Shown here one piece after another: positions 34,132 to 43,701 of a DNA stretch of 64,000 nucleotides (position 1 is the stretch's first letter; each line of letters begins with the position of its first letter). The DNA comes from Evansella sp. AB-P1. Lineage in GTDB: Bacteria > Bacillota > Bacilli > Bacillales > Salisediminibacteriaceae. A program made the position numbers and the translations under genes. The notes beneath the pieces are model-generated. The model ran no database searches, was not told the DNA's origin, and was given only the letters and a program-made list of their open reading frames with translations. The DNA is taken from contig NZ_JARUKY010000011.1 of the NCBI RefSeq assembly GCF_029688925.1, positions 94,856 through 158,855 on the forward strand, written 5' to 3'.

Positions 34132-36648
34132 CTAAAAAAGTGTTGGATGATTGGATGACGATTCTAAACCGTTACTGTCATCACCTGGATTAGATTTATT
34201 ATCACTGCTATTTTCTAGTTCTGCTTCTCCAATTTCATACCAAGATTCAATGACATCTCCACTATCCGTAGTATCAATTAAGAATGAACCGTTTGTATAT
34301 CGATCATTCGTTCGTACAGAGTGAACGTCAATTCCTTCCACTAGTCCTTTTTCACTTTGCATCCATACTTTTCCACCATTATTAACAGCTAATAAAGCCA
34401 CAACCCGATGAGGATGTCGTTTTAATTCTTTAAGCATAACTAATCCTCTTTTTGCTCGACTTGATTTTTCAAGAACATTTAATTTCATCTTTTTATAGGC
34501 TGCTCGTTGTGTTACTAAGAAAAGAAAAGGCTGTTCGTTCGTTTCGTTAAATGAAAGACAGCTAACCACAAAATCATCTTCCTTTAAATTAATGGCTTTT
34601 AAACCAGCTGTTCGTTGTCCTGTAATTGTCACTTCTTCCTCTGTAAACCAAAGTCCGTAACCTCTATGAGTAGCAACAATAATATCTTGCTGTCCATCCG
34701 TTAGACTGACTTGAATAACTTCATCATCTTTTTTAAGTTTGATAGCCATTAAAGATTTAGAATTACGCTGAGCTTTATAGTCTGACAGTAAAGATCGCTT
34801 AATCATTCCTTTTTTCGTAGTAAATAAAACATAGCGATCATCTCTAAATTCTCTTACAGGAATAACATTTATAATATCATCATCATTATCCATCGATATT
34901 AAATTTGCAACATGCTGTCCGCTATCCTTCCAACGTATTTCTGGTAGTTGATGTACTGGGAGGAATAAGAACGATCCTTTACGTGTAAAAAGTAATAACG
35001 TATCTGTCGTATTAATTTCTGTTGTATATAGAAGACGATCGGTATCCTTCATTCCAGGAGGTTCTCCATTTGAAGCGGTAAAAGATCGCATGCTTGACCT
35101 TTTCACATACCCCTCTTTTGTAACAGTTACCATTACATCTTCTGCTGGAATGACTACTTCTAAATTAATCTTTAAATCTTCTATTTCATGTTCAATGACA
35201 GTCCTACGATTCTCTACATACTTCTTTTTAATTTCCTTTAGTTCCCGCTTAATTTCTCCAATAAGTTTCTTCTCACTTGAGAGAATAGATTCAAGTATTT
35301 CAATTTGCTTTCTTAGTTCTTTCGCTTCATCTTGTAAAGTTGTAACATCCGTATTTGTAAGACGATAAAGCTGTAAAGTAACAATGGCTTCTGCTTGAGG
35401 TTCTGTAAAACCATATTTTTCTTGTAACCGATCCTTTGCATTCTTCTTATCTTTTGATGCACGAATGGTTTCAATTACTTCATCTAAAATAGAAATTGCT
35501 TTAATTAACCCTTCAACAATGTGAGCTCGTTCCTTCGCCTTATTCCAATCATGCTTTGTACGTCGGGTAACTACTTCCTTTTGATGGGAAATGTACGATT
35601 CAAGCATTGATTTTAAGCCCATAAGTTTAGGTGTTTTATTAGATATGGCAACCATATTAAAGTTATACGAAACTTGTAAATCAGTATTTTTATATAAATA
35701 ATGTAAGATGCCTAGAGAATCTGCATCCTTTTTTAATTCAATGACAATACGCAAGCCAGTCCTATCTGTATCATCTCGGACTTCAGCAATACCCTCTACC
35801 TTTTTATCTATCCGTAGCTCGTCCATTTTTTTCACAAGGTTAGCTTTATTAACTTCATATGGAATTTCAGTTACAATAATTTGTAGCTTTCCACCACGGA
35901 GTTCCTCAACTTCAGCCTTCCCTCGTAAAACAATTTTTCCTTTACCTGTTTCATATGCTCTTTTAAGTCCTTCAACCCCTTGAATAGTACCACCTGTAGG
36001 GAAATCAGGTCCTTTTATATGCTTCATTAAATCATCTAAACTACAATTTTCATTTTCCATTTGAAGGATTGCTGCATCAATAACCTCTCCTAAATGGTGT
36101 GGAGGAATATCCGTTGCATACCCACTTGAAATTCCAGTGGAACCATTTACAAGAAGGTTAGGAAATCTAGCTGGTAATACAACAGGTTCATCCATAGAAT
36201 CATCAAAGTTAGGCATAAAGTCAACTGTATCTTTTTCAATATCCTTCAGCATCTCAGATGAAATTGCCGATAAACGGGCTTCCGTATAACGCATAGCAGC
36301 TGGTGGATCTCCATCAATGGAACCGTTGTTTCCATGCATTTCAACTAATAGATGGCGCATTTTCCAATTTTGACTTTGGCGAATCATTGCATCGTAAACA
36401 GAGCTATCTCCATGGGGGTGATAGTTCCCAATTACGTTTCCTACTGTTTTTGCTGCTTTACGAAATGGTTTATCAGAAGTATTACGATCCATATGCATGG
36501 CAAATAAAATCCGTCGTTGAACTGGTTTTAGTCCATCCCGTGCATCTGGTAAAGCCCTATCTTGAATTATATATTTACTATAACGTCCAAACCTGTCTCC
36601 AATCACATCTTCTAAGGGCAGGTCCAAATAGCGATCTTTCTCCTGCAA
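34132..36648 (-). CDS. parC: DNA topoisomerase IV subunit A
   Basis: An 838-residue ParC. The breakage-reunion domain has the quinolone-region stretch GNYHPHGDSSVYDAMIR (Ser82, Ser83, Asp86) and the DNA-linking Tyr121 in AAMRYTEARL. The C-terminal beta-pinwheel shows blades with VTVTKEGYVKRSS and YVLFTTKKGMIKRS. With ParE it decatenates daughter chromosomes. Asp86 takes the place of the Glu usual in Gram-positive ParC, which is also seen in GyrA and is not by itself evidence of resistance. The gene begins 4 bases from the end of parE. The C-terminal tail (from about 800) is low-complexity Asn/Ser/Asp-rich. Confidence 0.97.
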   Translation of the reverse strand: MQEKDRYLDLPLEDVIGDRFGRYSKYIIQDRALPDARDGLKPVQRRILFAMHMDRNTSDKPFRKAAKTVGNVIGNYHPHGDSSVYDAMIRQSQNWKMRHLLVEMHGNNGSIDGDPPAAMRYTEARLSAISSEMLKDIEKDTVDFMPNFDDSMDEPVVLPARFPNLLVNGSTGISSGYATDIPPHHLGEVIDAAILQMENENCSLDDLMKHIKGPDFPTGGTIQGVEGLKRAYETGKGKIVLRGKAEVEELRGGKLQIIVTEIPYEVNKANLVKKMDELRIDKKVEGIAEVRDDTDRTGLRIVIELKKDADSLGILHYLYKNTDLQVSYNFNMVAISNKTPKLMGLKSMLESYISHQKEVVTRRTKHDWNKAKERAHIVEGLIKAISILDEVIETIRASKDKKNAKDRLQEKYGFTEPQAEAIVTLQLYRLTNTDVTTLQDEAKELRKQIEILESILSSEKKLIGEIKRELKEIKKKYVENRRTVIEHEIEDLKINLEVVIPAEDVMVTVTKEGYVKRSSMRSFTASNGEPPGMKDTDRLLYTTEINTTDTLLLFTRKGSFLFLPVHQLPEIRWKDSGQHVANLISMDNDDDIINVIPVREFRDDRYVLFTTKKGMIKRSLLSDYKAQRNSKSLMAIKLKKDDEVIQVSLTDGQQDIIVATHRGYGLWFTEEEVTITGQRTAGLKAINLKEDDFVVSCLSFNETNEQPFLFLVTQRAAYKKMKLNVLEKSSRAKRGLVMLKELKRHPHRVVALLAVNNGGKVWMQSEKGLVEGIDVHSVRTNDRYTNGSFLIDTTDSGDVIESWYEIGEAELENSSDNKSNPGDDSNGLESSSNHPTLF

Positions 36649-36651
36649 GAA

Positions 36652-38628
36652 TTACTCCTCCTCTGTGACTAGTAAATTTTCATTATCTAGAATATTTGTT
36701 TCTTCGTTTAAGCCAAATTCAACATTTCTTTCAATCCATTTTCTTCGAGGTTCTACTTTATCGCCCATTAACGTTGATACGTGACGTTCTGCTCTTGCAA
36801 TATCATCAATACGAACTCTTACTAACGTCCGTGTTTCAGGATCCATCGTCGTTTCCCAAAGCTGTGTGGCATCCATTTCTCCTAAACCTTTATATCTTTG
36901 AATGATATAGCCTTTTCCAATTTTTATAATGGCAGCTTTTAAGCCTTCTTCATCCCATGCATATTCTAGTTTTTCCTTCTTTCCAGATCCTTTACTAACT
37001 TTATATAAAGGCGGTAATGCAATATAAACACGACCTGCTTCTACTAAAGGACGCATGTAACGATAGAAAAAGGTAAGTAATAGGACTTGTATATGTGCAC
37101 CATCTGTATCTGCATCTGTCATGATGATAATCTTATCGTAATTAATGTTATCTATGTCAAAGTCGGCTCCTACATCGCCACCAATTGCGTAAATAATCGT
37201 TCGAATTTCTTCATTTTTCATAATATCAGCTAACTTAGCTTTTTCTGTGTTAATAACTTTCCCTCGTAATGGGAGAACTGCCTGAAACTTACGATCACGG
37301 CCTTGCTTTGCAGAACCACCAGCAGAATCACCTTCTACTAGATATAATTCATTTCGTTTTGGATTCTTCGATTGAGCTGGAGTTAGTTTACCGCTAAGCA
37401 TGGCATCTTTTCTTCTGTTCTTCTTGCCACTTCTAGCATCTTCACGGGCCTTACGAGCAGCTTCTCTTGCCTGTGACGCTTTTATTGCCTTACGTATAAG
37501 ATTATTGCTTAGATCAGGATTCTCTTCTAAAAAGAAGCTTAACTTCTCTGAAATAATACTATCAACAGCTGAACGTGCAACTGGTGTACCTAGCTTCCCT
37601 TTCGTTTGACCTTCAAATTGAAGCTTATCTTCTGGAACCCTAACAGAAATTATAGCTGTAAATCCTTCTCTTATATCATTTCCATCTAAATTTTTGTCAC
37701 GATCCTTTAACAACTGTAGCTTCCTTGCATGCTCATTAACAATACGGGTAACTGCAGTTTTTGCACCTAGTTCGTGAGTACCACCATCTTTTGTACGAAC
37801 ATTATTCACAAAAGAAAGCATATTTTCTGTAAAGGCATCATTATATTGAAAAGCAAAATCAATCTCAATATCGTCTTGCGTTCCTTCAAAAGATACTACA
37901 GGATGCAAAGTTTCTTTTTCTTCATTTAAATATTCAACAAATGCCTTTAACCCAGTGTCATACTGAAAGATTTCTTGTTCTGTATCTCTGTTTATCCTTA
38001 AATCAATTAATTCTATTTTTAACCCTTTCAATAAAAAAGCAGCTTCTCTTAATCGTTCTGCTAAAATTTCATGATGGTAAGTAGTAGTGCTAAAAATACT
38101 CGGATCAGGTTTAAAATGTATAATTGTCCCAGTTTTCTTAGTTTTACCAACCGTTTCTAATGTGGTAACGGGCTTCCCACCATTTTCAAAGCGTTGCTGG
38201 TAGATTGTTCCTTCACGATGTATCGTTACTTCAAGCCATTCTGATAGTGCATTAACGACAGAGGCACCTACTCCATGTAAACCACCACTTGTTTTATAAC
38301 CACCTTGACCAAATTTTCCTCCAGCATGCAAAACCGTCAATATTACTTCTGGTGTTGGTTTTCCAGTACTGTGCATGCCAGTTGGAAAACCTCGACCATT
38401 ATCTTTTACACTTATGCTTTCATCTTTATGTATGGTGACAGTAATTTCATTACCGTAACCTGCTAAGGATTCATCTACTGCATTATCTACAATTTCGAAG
38501 ACGAGATGATGAAGCCCTCGGTGATCGGTACTTCCAATATACATTCCTGGACGTTTTCTGACTGCTTCTAGTCCTTCTAAAACTTGTATGGAATCATCAT
38601 TGTATTCATAGGTTTGTTTAATCGCCAA
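36652..38628 (-). CDS. parE: DNA topoisomerase IV subunit B
   Basis: The start is the TTG at 38628, nine bases after AAAGGAG, giving 658 residues; a longer frame to 38682 has no ribosome site. The ATPase domain has GLEAVRKRPGMYIGST, VDNAVDESLAGYG, DNGRGFPTGMH and GGKFGQGGYKTSGGLHGVG. The TOPRIM domain has YLVEGDSAGGSAKQGRDR and MTDADTDGAHIQVLL. ParE supplies ATP-driven strand passage for topoisomerase IV. It is cotranscribed with parC. Confidence 0.97.
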   Translation of the reverse strand: MAIKQTYEYNDDSIQVLEGLEAVRKRPGMYIGSTDHRGLHHLVFEIVDNAVDESLAGYGNEITVTIHKDESISVKDNGRGFPTGMHSTGKPTPEVILTVLHAGGKFGQGGYKTSGGLHGVGASVVNALSEWLEVTIHREGTIYQQRFENGGKPVTTLETVGKTKKTGTIIHFKPDPSIFSTTTYHHEILAERLREAAFLLKGLKIELIDLRINRDTEQEIFQYDTGLKAFVEYLNEEKETLHPVVSFEGTQDDIEIDFAFQYNDAFTENMLSFVNNVRTKDGGTHELGAKTAVTRIVNEHARKLQLLKDRDKNLDGNDIREGFTAIISVRVPEDKLQFEGQTKGKLGTPVARSAVDSIISEKLSFFLEENPDLSNNLIRKAIKASQAREAARKAREDARSGKKNRRKDAMLSGKLTPAQSKNPKRNELYLVEGDSAGGSAKQGRDRKFQAVLPLRGKVINTEKAKLADIMKNEEIRTIIYAIGGDVGADFDIDNINYDKIIIMTDADTDGAHIQVLLLTFFYRYMRPLVEAGRVYIALPPLYKVSKGSGKKEKLEYAWDEEGLKAAIIKIGKGYIIQRYKGLGEMDATQLWETTMDPETRTLVRVRIDDIARAERHVSTLMGDKVEPRRKWIERNVEFGLNEETNILDNENLLVTEEE

Positions 38629-38821
38629 TGATTTCTTCTCCTTTCCATATGAGAACATGTAGGCTATTATATAACATAACACAACTTTTCATGGGTTTCG
38701 ATAAGTAATAATGAATAATATAACATATAACTAGTACCATTTGTGGGTCGTACTCAATACAATATAGCTTGTTTTACGTATTTGTCAATTCTAGAATGCG
38801 TGTTTCCGATATAAATTAACG

Positions 38822-38860
38822 AAAAAAGCGATCGGGAAAATGGTCCGATCGCTTCGATAT
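38822..38860 (-). terminator. Terminator after the CoA-binding protein gene
   Basis: AAGCGATCGG pairs with CCGATCGCTT, followed by TTTTTT on the minus strand. Confidence 0.85.
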
Positions 38861-38863
38861 TTT

Positions 38864-39271
38864 TTATCTGGTTAATGCATGCTCTACCTTAATACATCTA
38901 TCCATAATTACTGTCATACCGGCATTTTTAGCAATTTCATATGCCTTTTCATTTTCTAATCCTAGCTGACACCAAAATACTTTCGCCTCGACATTAGATG
39001 CCTCTTCAGCTACCTCTTCTAGATATTCACTTCTACGAAATACATTAATAATATCCACTGGTTCAGATAAATGCTCTAAAGAAGGAATTGATTTAATTCC
39101 AAATACCTCAGTTATAGTTGGATTCACTGGTATTACCTCATACCCTGCACTTTGTAGTGCTGCTCCTATTTGATAAGAGGTTCGATCTGGGTTATCTGAA
39201 AGCCCTACAATAGCGATCTTTTTTGCTTCATCTAAAATTTGTTTAATTTCTGGTCGACTTGGATTTTCCAT
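38864..39271 (-). CDS. CoA-binding domain protein (YccU-like)
   Basis: A 135-residue Rossmann-like protein: KKIAIVGLSDNPDRTSYQIG, GYEVIPVNP, GIKSIPSLEHLSEPVDIINVFRRSE and AKVFWCQLGLEN. This is the single CoA_binding_2 domain of YccU-type proteins, which binds CoA; in other species it may help control CoA-linked pathways. Location is cytosolic. It follows the universal stress gene by 72 bases on the same strand, so both may be in one stress-linked unit. Confidence 0.88.
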   Translation of the reverse strand: MENPSRPEIKQILDEAKKIAIVGLSDNPDRTSYQIGAALQSAGYEVIPVNPTITEVFGIKSIPSLEHLSEPVDIINVFRRSEYLEEVAEEASNVEAKVFWCQLGLENEKAYEIAKNAGMTVIMDRCIKVEHALTR

Positions 39272-39343
39272 TATCCTACTCTCCTTTCTTCTAAAAAAAT
39301 ACCCATATTTAGCACTTTTATAACCCCAGAAATTTAAAGGGAG

Positions 39344-39769
39344 CTATTTAACAATCATAACAGGACATTGCACCCGTTTTGCTACTTTATGGCTTACACT
39401 TCCTAATACAAATTGTTGAAAAGGATTAAGTCCTCGACTTCCTATCACAACGAGATTATAAATTCCTTCATTTGCTTCCTTCACTATAGAAGGGCCAGGC
39501 TCACCAAATACGTGCTTTACTTTAAATGAAACATTTTCATTTATTAAGTATTTTTCTAATTCAGCTGTATCTGCTTTTCTTTCCTCAGGTATATCCTTCC
39601 GCATCGTCATATTTTCATCCATTACATCACTTCTGCTAGGAATTGAATCTACTACATGAATAACAGTTATCTCTGCACCTTCCCTTTGCTTCGCAATGTA
39701 AATAGCTTTTTCTGCAGCTCTCATTGAATGTTTGGATCCATCAGCAGCCAATAATATTTTATCAAACAT
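39344..39769 (-). CDS. Universal stress protein (UspA family)
   Basis: A 141-residue UspA protein starting FDKILLAADGSKHSMRAAEKA and ending GSRGLNPFQQFVLGSVSHKVAKRV, with the G-x2-G-x9-G-(S/T) ATP-binding signature (GSRGLNPFQQFVLGSVS). It is therefore likely the ATP-binding class. It acts in the cytosol in starvation or redox stress. It lies upstream of the CoA-binding gene. Confidence 0.93.
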   Translation of the reverse strand: MFDKILLAADGSKHSMRAAEKAIYIAKQREGAEITVIHVVDSIPSRSDVMDENMTMRKDIPEERKADTAELEKYLINENVSFKVKHVFGEPGPSIVKEANEGIYNLVVIGSRGLNPFQQFVLGSVSHKVAKRVQCPVMIVK

Positions 39770-39897
39770 GGTTAATTCCCCCTCATGAATAATGTAGAAA
39801 CTCTTTTTTCTGCTCTACTCCCATTACTATTCATATGTTTTATTCCACTTGTACAATGGAGTATTTAAAAATAGATTAATGAAGGGAGTGACTTCGA

Positions 39898-40047
39898 ATG
39901 TATCCGCTTACAAAATGCAATTGCACCCGTTTTTGTGATTATTTTCACAAAAATATAAAATTAGATCTTACTATTTATATATTCAACACTGTATACTTTA
40001 AAATCCTTTTTTTGCTTTATATTTTTTGTATCTACTACGGTACGTGA
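39898..40047 (+). CDS. Cys-rich microprotein of 49 residues
   Basis: An ATG with GGGAG 9 bases upstream opens a 49-codon frame on the plus strand, starting MYPLTKCNCTRFCDYFHKN. Four of its residues are Cys (positions 7, 9, 13 and one near 44) and the C-terminal half is hydrophobic (IYIFNTVYFKILFLLYIFCIYY), which could span a membrane. The C-x-C-x3-C start may bind a metal. No family was recognised and the gene is a prediction. Confidence 0.35.
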   Translation: MYPLTKCNCTRFCDYFHKNIKLDLTIYIFNTVYFKILFLLYIFCIYYGT

Positions 40048-40169
40048 AAAATTATGACATTGAGTGTCCTTGTTTCCTCCAAGTCTTATAGGAAAAGAGG
40101 TAATTCTACCTTCTATCTCGCCCCCTTGCAGGATCTCATTTGTGTCGTTATATCGCTTAAAAGACTATC

Positions 40170-40420
40170 CTGAAAATTAAAGGTGTCAGGAGTGTAAGGC
40201 GGTGACTCCAGCGACGGGCATGTGCTTCACGAATAAACTTCGAGTTGTCTCGACGCTGATGCGTTGCCCGCGGTAAAGAAGACACTGCGAAGCATGAACA
40301 GATGTCGCACTTATGCCTGTGGTGAAAGCGTCCGCAAGAAACGTATGAACCCCCTTGATGAGTATTTTCATCCCCCATGGTGCAAATCTCCACTTGCATG
40401 GGAGGTCTAATATAACAAAG
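40170..40420. repeat. Interspersed repeat family B, copy 2, plus a GC-rich element
   Basis: The right end (about 40365-40420) is the family B core: ATTTTCATCCCCCATGGTGC, then AAATCTCCACTTGCATGGGAGGTCTA in sequence (split here). The left part (40190-40350) is unusually GC-rich, with GGCGGTGACTCCAGCG, GTTGCCCGCGG, TGTCGCACTTATGCCTGTGG and GCGTCCGCAAG, and matches the dispersed GCGGACGC-type elements common in Bacillus. It ends 37 bases before the stop of the next minus-strand gene. Confidence 0.6.
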
Positions 40421-40456
40421 AAACTCGGCATTTATCTACCAAGTTTCTTAAAGATA

Positions 40457-41977
40457 TCAATTTAATTGATACACATCAGTGTACTTTGATTTTAAATAAT
40501 TAATTAAATAACTTGCATCAACGCCTTGCCCAGTTATATCCTTTAATATTTCAAGAGGCTCTTTACTCTTACCAAATTGATGAATATGTTTTGTTAACCA
40601 TTCTTTAATTGGTGCTAAATTACCGTCTCGAAGTAAAGTTTCAAACTCCGGAATATCTTTATCCATCTCTGCTTTTAACTGAGCAGCATAGACGTATCCT
40701 AATGCGTAGGACGGGAAGTAGCCAAAAGATCCTCCAGACCAATGAACATCTTGTAGAACACCTTCACTATCGTTAGAGGGTCTCACCCCAAGGAGCTCTT
40801 CCATTTTATCATTCCAAGCAGTTGGAAGATCCTTTACTTCTAATTCCCCATTAATCAATGCTTTTTCTAGTTCGTAACGTAATATAATGTGAAGGGAATA
40901 AGTCATTTCATCTGCTTCAATTCGAATTAAAGAAGGCCCAGCTACATTAATTCCACGATAGAACGTATTTAAGTCAACTAATTCAAACTGTCCCGAAGAA
41001 TATTCCTTTAATTTTGTATAGTGCTTTTCCCAAAAAGCTATATTTCGACCTACAAAATTTTCCCAAAATAGTGACTGTGATTCATGAATACCCATGGATG
41101 TACCAGTGCACAACGGTGTTCCAACGAATTTCTTATCTATGTTTTGTTCGTATAACGCATGTCCACCTTCATGTATCGTTCCAAAAACTGCAGTACGGAA
41201 ATCCTTTTCATCATACTTCGTTGTTACCCTTACATCCCCAGGATTTAATCCAATGGCAAAAGGATGTACAGTAGTATCTAAACGTCCTGCATCAAAATCA
41301 TATTTCATACTTTTCAATATTTCTTTACTTAACGCTTCCTGATTTTGAACTGGAAAATGTTCAAATAAGAAACTTGTTTCCGGTTGATTAGGGGCTTCTG
41401 TCACTTTTTTTACAAGTGGAACAATTTCTTCCCGTAACTGTCCAAATACACGATCAATAATATCCACTGTCAGACCTGGTTCATAATCATCTAAAAGCGT
41501 GTTATATTTATTTCCTTCGTAACCAACCCATTCTACATAGTTACGATTAAATTCTACAATCTTTTCTAAATATGGTTGAAATGATGAAAAATCATTGTTT
41601 TGTTTCGCTAATTCCCATGCTGATTCCGCTTGTGCAGTAAGAATAACGTAGTTTTCATACTCTTTCTCAGGTACATTCGTTAGTTTTTTATATTCCTTTT
41701 CACAAATTTTCAAAGATCCTTTTGTAACATCATCTAGTGATTCCCATACCTCTTCTTTCCGTAATGTATTAATATATTGTTTCATTTCATCAGATGTACT
41801 CATACGAAAAACTTCAGAAGATAATGTTCCTAATACTTGTGATCTTTGCTCTACTCCCTTTTTAGGAGCACCTGTTCTTAAATCCCAAGCTAATAAACCG
41901 ATAGCTTCATTATAATTTCTCATCTTATGCAAGTATTCTCTAAATTCCTTTTCAATCGATTTAATATTTTTTCCCAC
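40457..41977 (-). CDS. M32 family metallocarboxypeptidase
   Basis: A 506-residue thermostable carboxypeptidase 1-type enzyme (YpwA-like), starting at GTG 41977 behind GGAGG. Metal ligands are His269 and His273 in HEGGH with catalytic Glu270, and Glu299 in GIHESQSLFWEN. The family motifs DLRTGAPKKGVE, HPFAIGLNPGDVRVTTKY and SFGYFPSYALGYVYAAQ are present. It removes C-terminal residues from peptides with broad specificity. It is monocistronic; a family B repeat lies just after its stop. Confidence 0.96.
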   Translation of the reverse strand: MGKNIKSIEKEFREYLHKMRNYNEAIGLLAWDLRTGAPKKGVEQRSQVLGTLSSEVFRMSTSDEMKQYINTLRKEEVWESLDDVTKGSLKICEKEYKKLTNVPEKEYENYVILTAQAESAWELAKQNNDFSSFQPYLEKIVEFNRNYVEWVGYEGNKYNTLLDDYEPGLTVDIIDRVFGQLREEIVPLVKKVTEAPNQPETSFLFEHFPVQNQEALSKEILKSMKYDFDAGRLDTTVHPFAIGLNPGDVRVTTKYDEKDFRTAVFGTIHEGGHALYEQNIDKKFVGTPLCTGTSMGIHESQSLFWENFVGRNIAFWEKHYTKLKEYSSGQFELVDLNTFYRGINVAGPSLIRIEADEMTYSLHIILRYELEKALINGELEVKDLPTAWNDKMEELLGVRPSNDSEGVLQDVHWSGGSFGYFPSYALGYVYAAQLKAEMDKDIPEFETLLRDGNLAPIKEWLTKHIHQFGKSKEPLEILKDITGQGVDASYLINYLKSKYTDVYQLN

Positions 41978-42168
41978 TAATAATGCCTCCTACTTATAAA
42001 ATTGATTACTTACTAAAATATACCAAATGTTTTCAATCAATTATACCTTTAAATTAAAAATTTAGGAAACTCACACATCTTATCCTATGTACCAATAGTC
42101 CATTCTTATTGATTCTCGTAATTATTTCCTTTACGATATGGTTAATGACGGAAAGGAGGCTTCCATTT

Positions 42169-42471
42169 ATGAATTTTGTTATAACAGAAAAAGCTGCACA
42201 ATTTTATAAACGGGATATGCATCTAAATAATCATGAATATGTAACGTTTTACGTAAGAGTCGGAGGGGTTGGTTCAGGAGGCTTCTCGGTCGGCATTCGT
42301 AAAGGACGTCCACCATTTGATTTTCAGGTTTTTCCTAAAGCCACTATTTACTTTTGTATTTTAGAGGAAGAAAAATGGTATTTTGATGGAATGACAATCG
42401 ATTTTAATGAAGACATGGGAGAAATGACATTTAACAATCCGAATATAGAAGATGTTACAAATCCTAAATAA
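42169..42471 (+). CDS. HesB/YneR-like protein
   Basis: The start at ATG 42169 is 9 bases after AAAGGAGG. The 100-residue protein has MNFVITEKAAQFYKRDM, VRVGGVGSGGFSVGI and FDGMTIDFNEDMGEMTFNNP, the pattern of the HesB-like YneR group. Unlike true A-type iron-sulfur carriers (IscA/SufA) it lacks the conserved Cys triad, so iron-sulfur transfer is unlikely. Function unknown. Confidence 0.85.
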   Translation: MNFVITEKAAQFYKRDMHLNNHEYVTFYVRVGGVGSGGFSVGIRKGRPPFDFQVFPKATIYFCILEEEKWYFDGMTIDFNEDMGEMTFNNPNIEDVTNPK

Positions 42472-42476
42472 ATGAA

Positions 42477-42511
42477 GCCCACCTCTCAGTTACAAATATT
42501 GAGAAGTGGAC
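42477..42511. terminator. Weak hairpin between convergent genes
   Basis: CCACCTCTCA pairs with TGAGAAGTGG with one mismatch; no strong T-run. Confidence 0.4.
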
Positions 42512-42518
42512 CAATAAC

Positions 42519-43538
42519 TTATCCCCCTATATGGGACATTTCAATTTTACGAATCGCTTTTTTATCTGTTTGCTGGAGTCTTTCTTCCGAATACCGATCA
42601 TTTCGAGAAACCCATATATCCTTTATTCTTTCAACTAATTGATCTTCAGAAGCACCAGTTCGTATAAGCTCCTTTAGATCATGTCCTTTTGTTGCAAATA
42701 AACATGTTACGAGCTTCCCATCAGCTGAAAGCCTAGCTCGAGAACAAGTTGAACAAAAAGTATCTGTTACAGAAGAAATAATACCTATTTCATTATTGTT
42801 ATCTTTGTATTTAAAGCGACTTGCTACTTCACCTTCATAATTAGCTTCAATTGGTTCAATAGGCATTTCCTTATTAATAATAGAGAAAATTTCTTTTTTG
42901 CTTACCACGTGGTCCAGTTTCCAACCATTTGTATTACCTACATCCATATATTCTATAAAGCGAAGGATAATTCCAGAATCCTTAAAATACTTTGCCATAG
43001 GCAATATATCTTCCTCATTCATACCTCGTTTAACAACCATATTAATTTTGACCTTTAGTCCCGCTTCCACAGCAGAATCTATACCCGTTAATACTGACTG
43101 TACACCGATGTTTCTTCCATTTATATAACGAAATTTCTCGTCATCTAAACAATCTAAACTTATCGTTACTCGATTTAAACCCACAGCTTTTAAGGATTTT
43201 GCATATTTCGGTAATAACGTTCCGTTCGTGGTCATAGCTATATCTTCAATTCCCTTAATTTCATTTAGCAATGTAATTAAATGAGTTACATTTTGCCGTA
43301 GGAGTGGTTCTCCACCAGTTATTCGAACTTTTTTTATACCCGATGCCTTTACGAATAAAGTAGTTAAATGAGCAATTTCTTCCAGTGTAAGTACATCATT
43401 TCTTGGTAAGAATTTAAAATCTTTATCAAAAATCTCTGGAGGCATACAGTAACGACAACGGAAATTACAACGATCTGTTACTGAAATACGTAAATCCGTC
43501 AACGGCCTTCCTAAACGATCTTGGATGTGTGTATTCAT
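42519..43538 (-). CDS. moaA: GTP 3',8-cyclase (molybdenum cofactor synthesis)
   Basis: A 339-residue radical SAM enzyme. The first iron-sulfur cluster is bound by Cys24, Cys28 and Cys31 in CNFRCRYC. The C-terminal cluster is bound by the FCSTCSRARLSADGKLVTCL motif, and the protein ends in the conserved GG (SHIGG), required for activity. With MoaC it converts GTP into cyclic pyranopterin monophosphate, the first step of molybdopterin synthesis. No other moa genes lie in the window. Confidence 0.97.
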   Translation of the reverse strand: MNTHIQDRLGRPLTDLRISVTDRCNFRCRYCMPPEIFDKDFKFLPRNDVLTLEEIAHLTTLFVKASGIKKVRITGGEPLLRQNVTHLITLLNEIKGIEDIAMTTNGTLLPKYAKSLKAVGLNRVTISLDCLDDEKFRYINGRNIGVQSVLTGIDSAVEAGLKVKINMVVKRGMNEEDILPMAKYFKDSGIILRFIEYMDVGNTNGWKLDHVVSKKEIFSIINKEMPIEPIEANYEGEVASRFKYKDNNNEIGIISSVTDTFCSTCSRARLSADGKLVTCLFATKGHDLKELIRTGASEDQLVERIKDIWVSRNDRYSEERLQQTDKKAIRKIEMSHIGG

Positions 43539-43701
43539 AATACTCTCCCCCTAGTTAAGTCCATTATACGTTGATTAATTTTCTTAATACAAGGGGAATA
43601 CATCAGTGTTCGTTATTTGTTAACTTTTTATAATATTATATTTAAAATATTTATGTTGATTCTCCGTTCTAACTTGAGCTGATGCATTAATACTTCCCAT
43701 T

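Noticed and set aside
34132..36648. Asp86 in ParC as a quinolone resistance change
   Set aside because: Asp is common at this site in the related GyrA and the neighbouring serines are intact; natural variation is the simpler explanation.
40157..40431. Two minus-strand frames of about 80 codons
   Set aside because: Both lie in the GC-rich repeat element, share bases and have no ribosome site.
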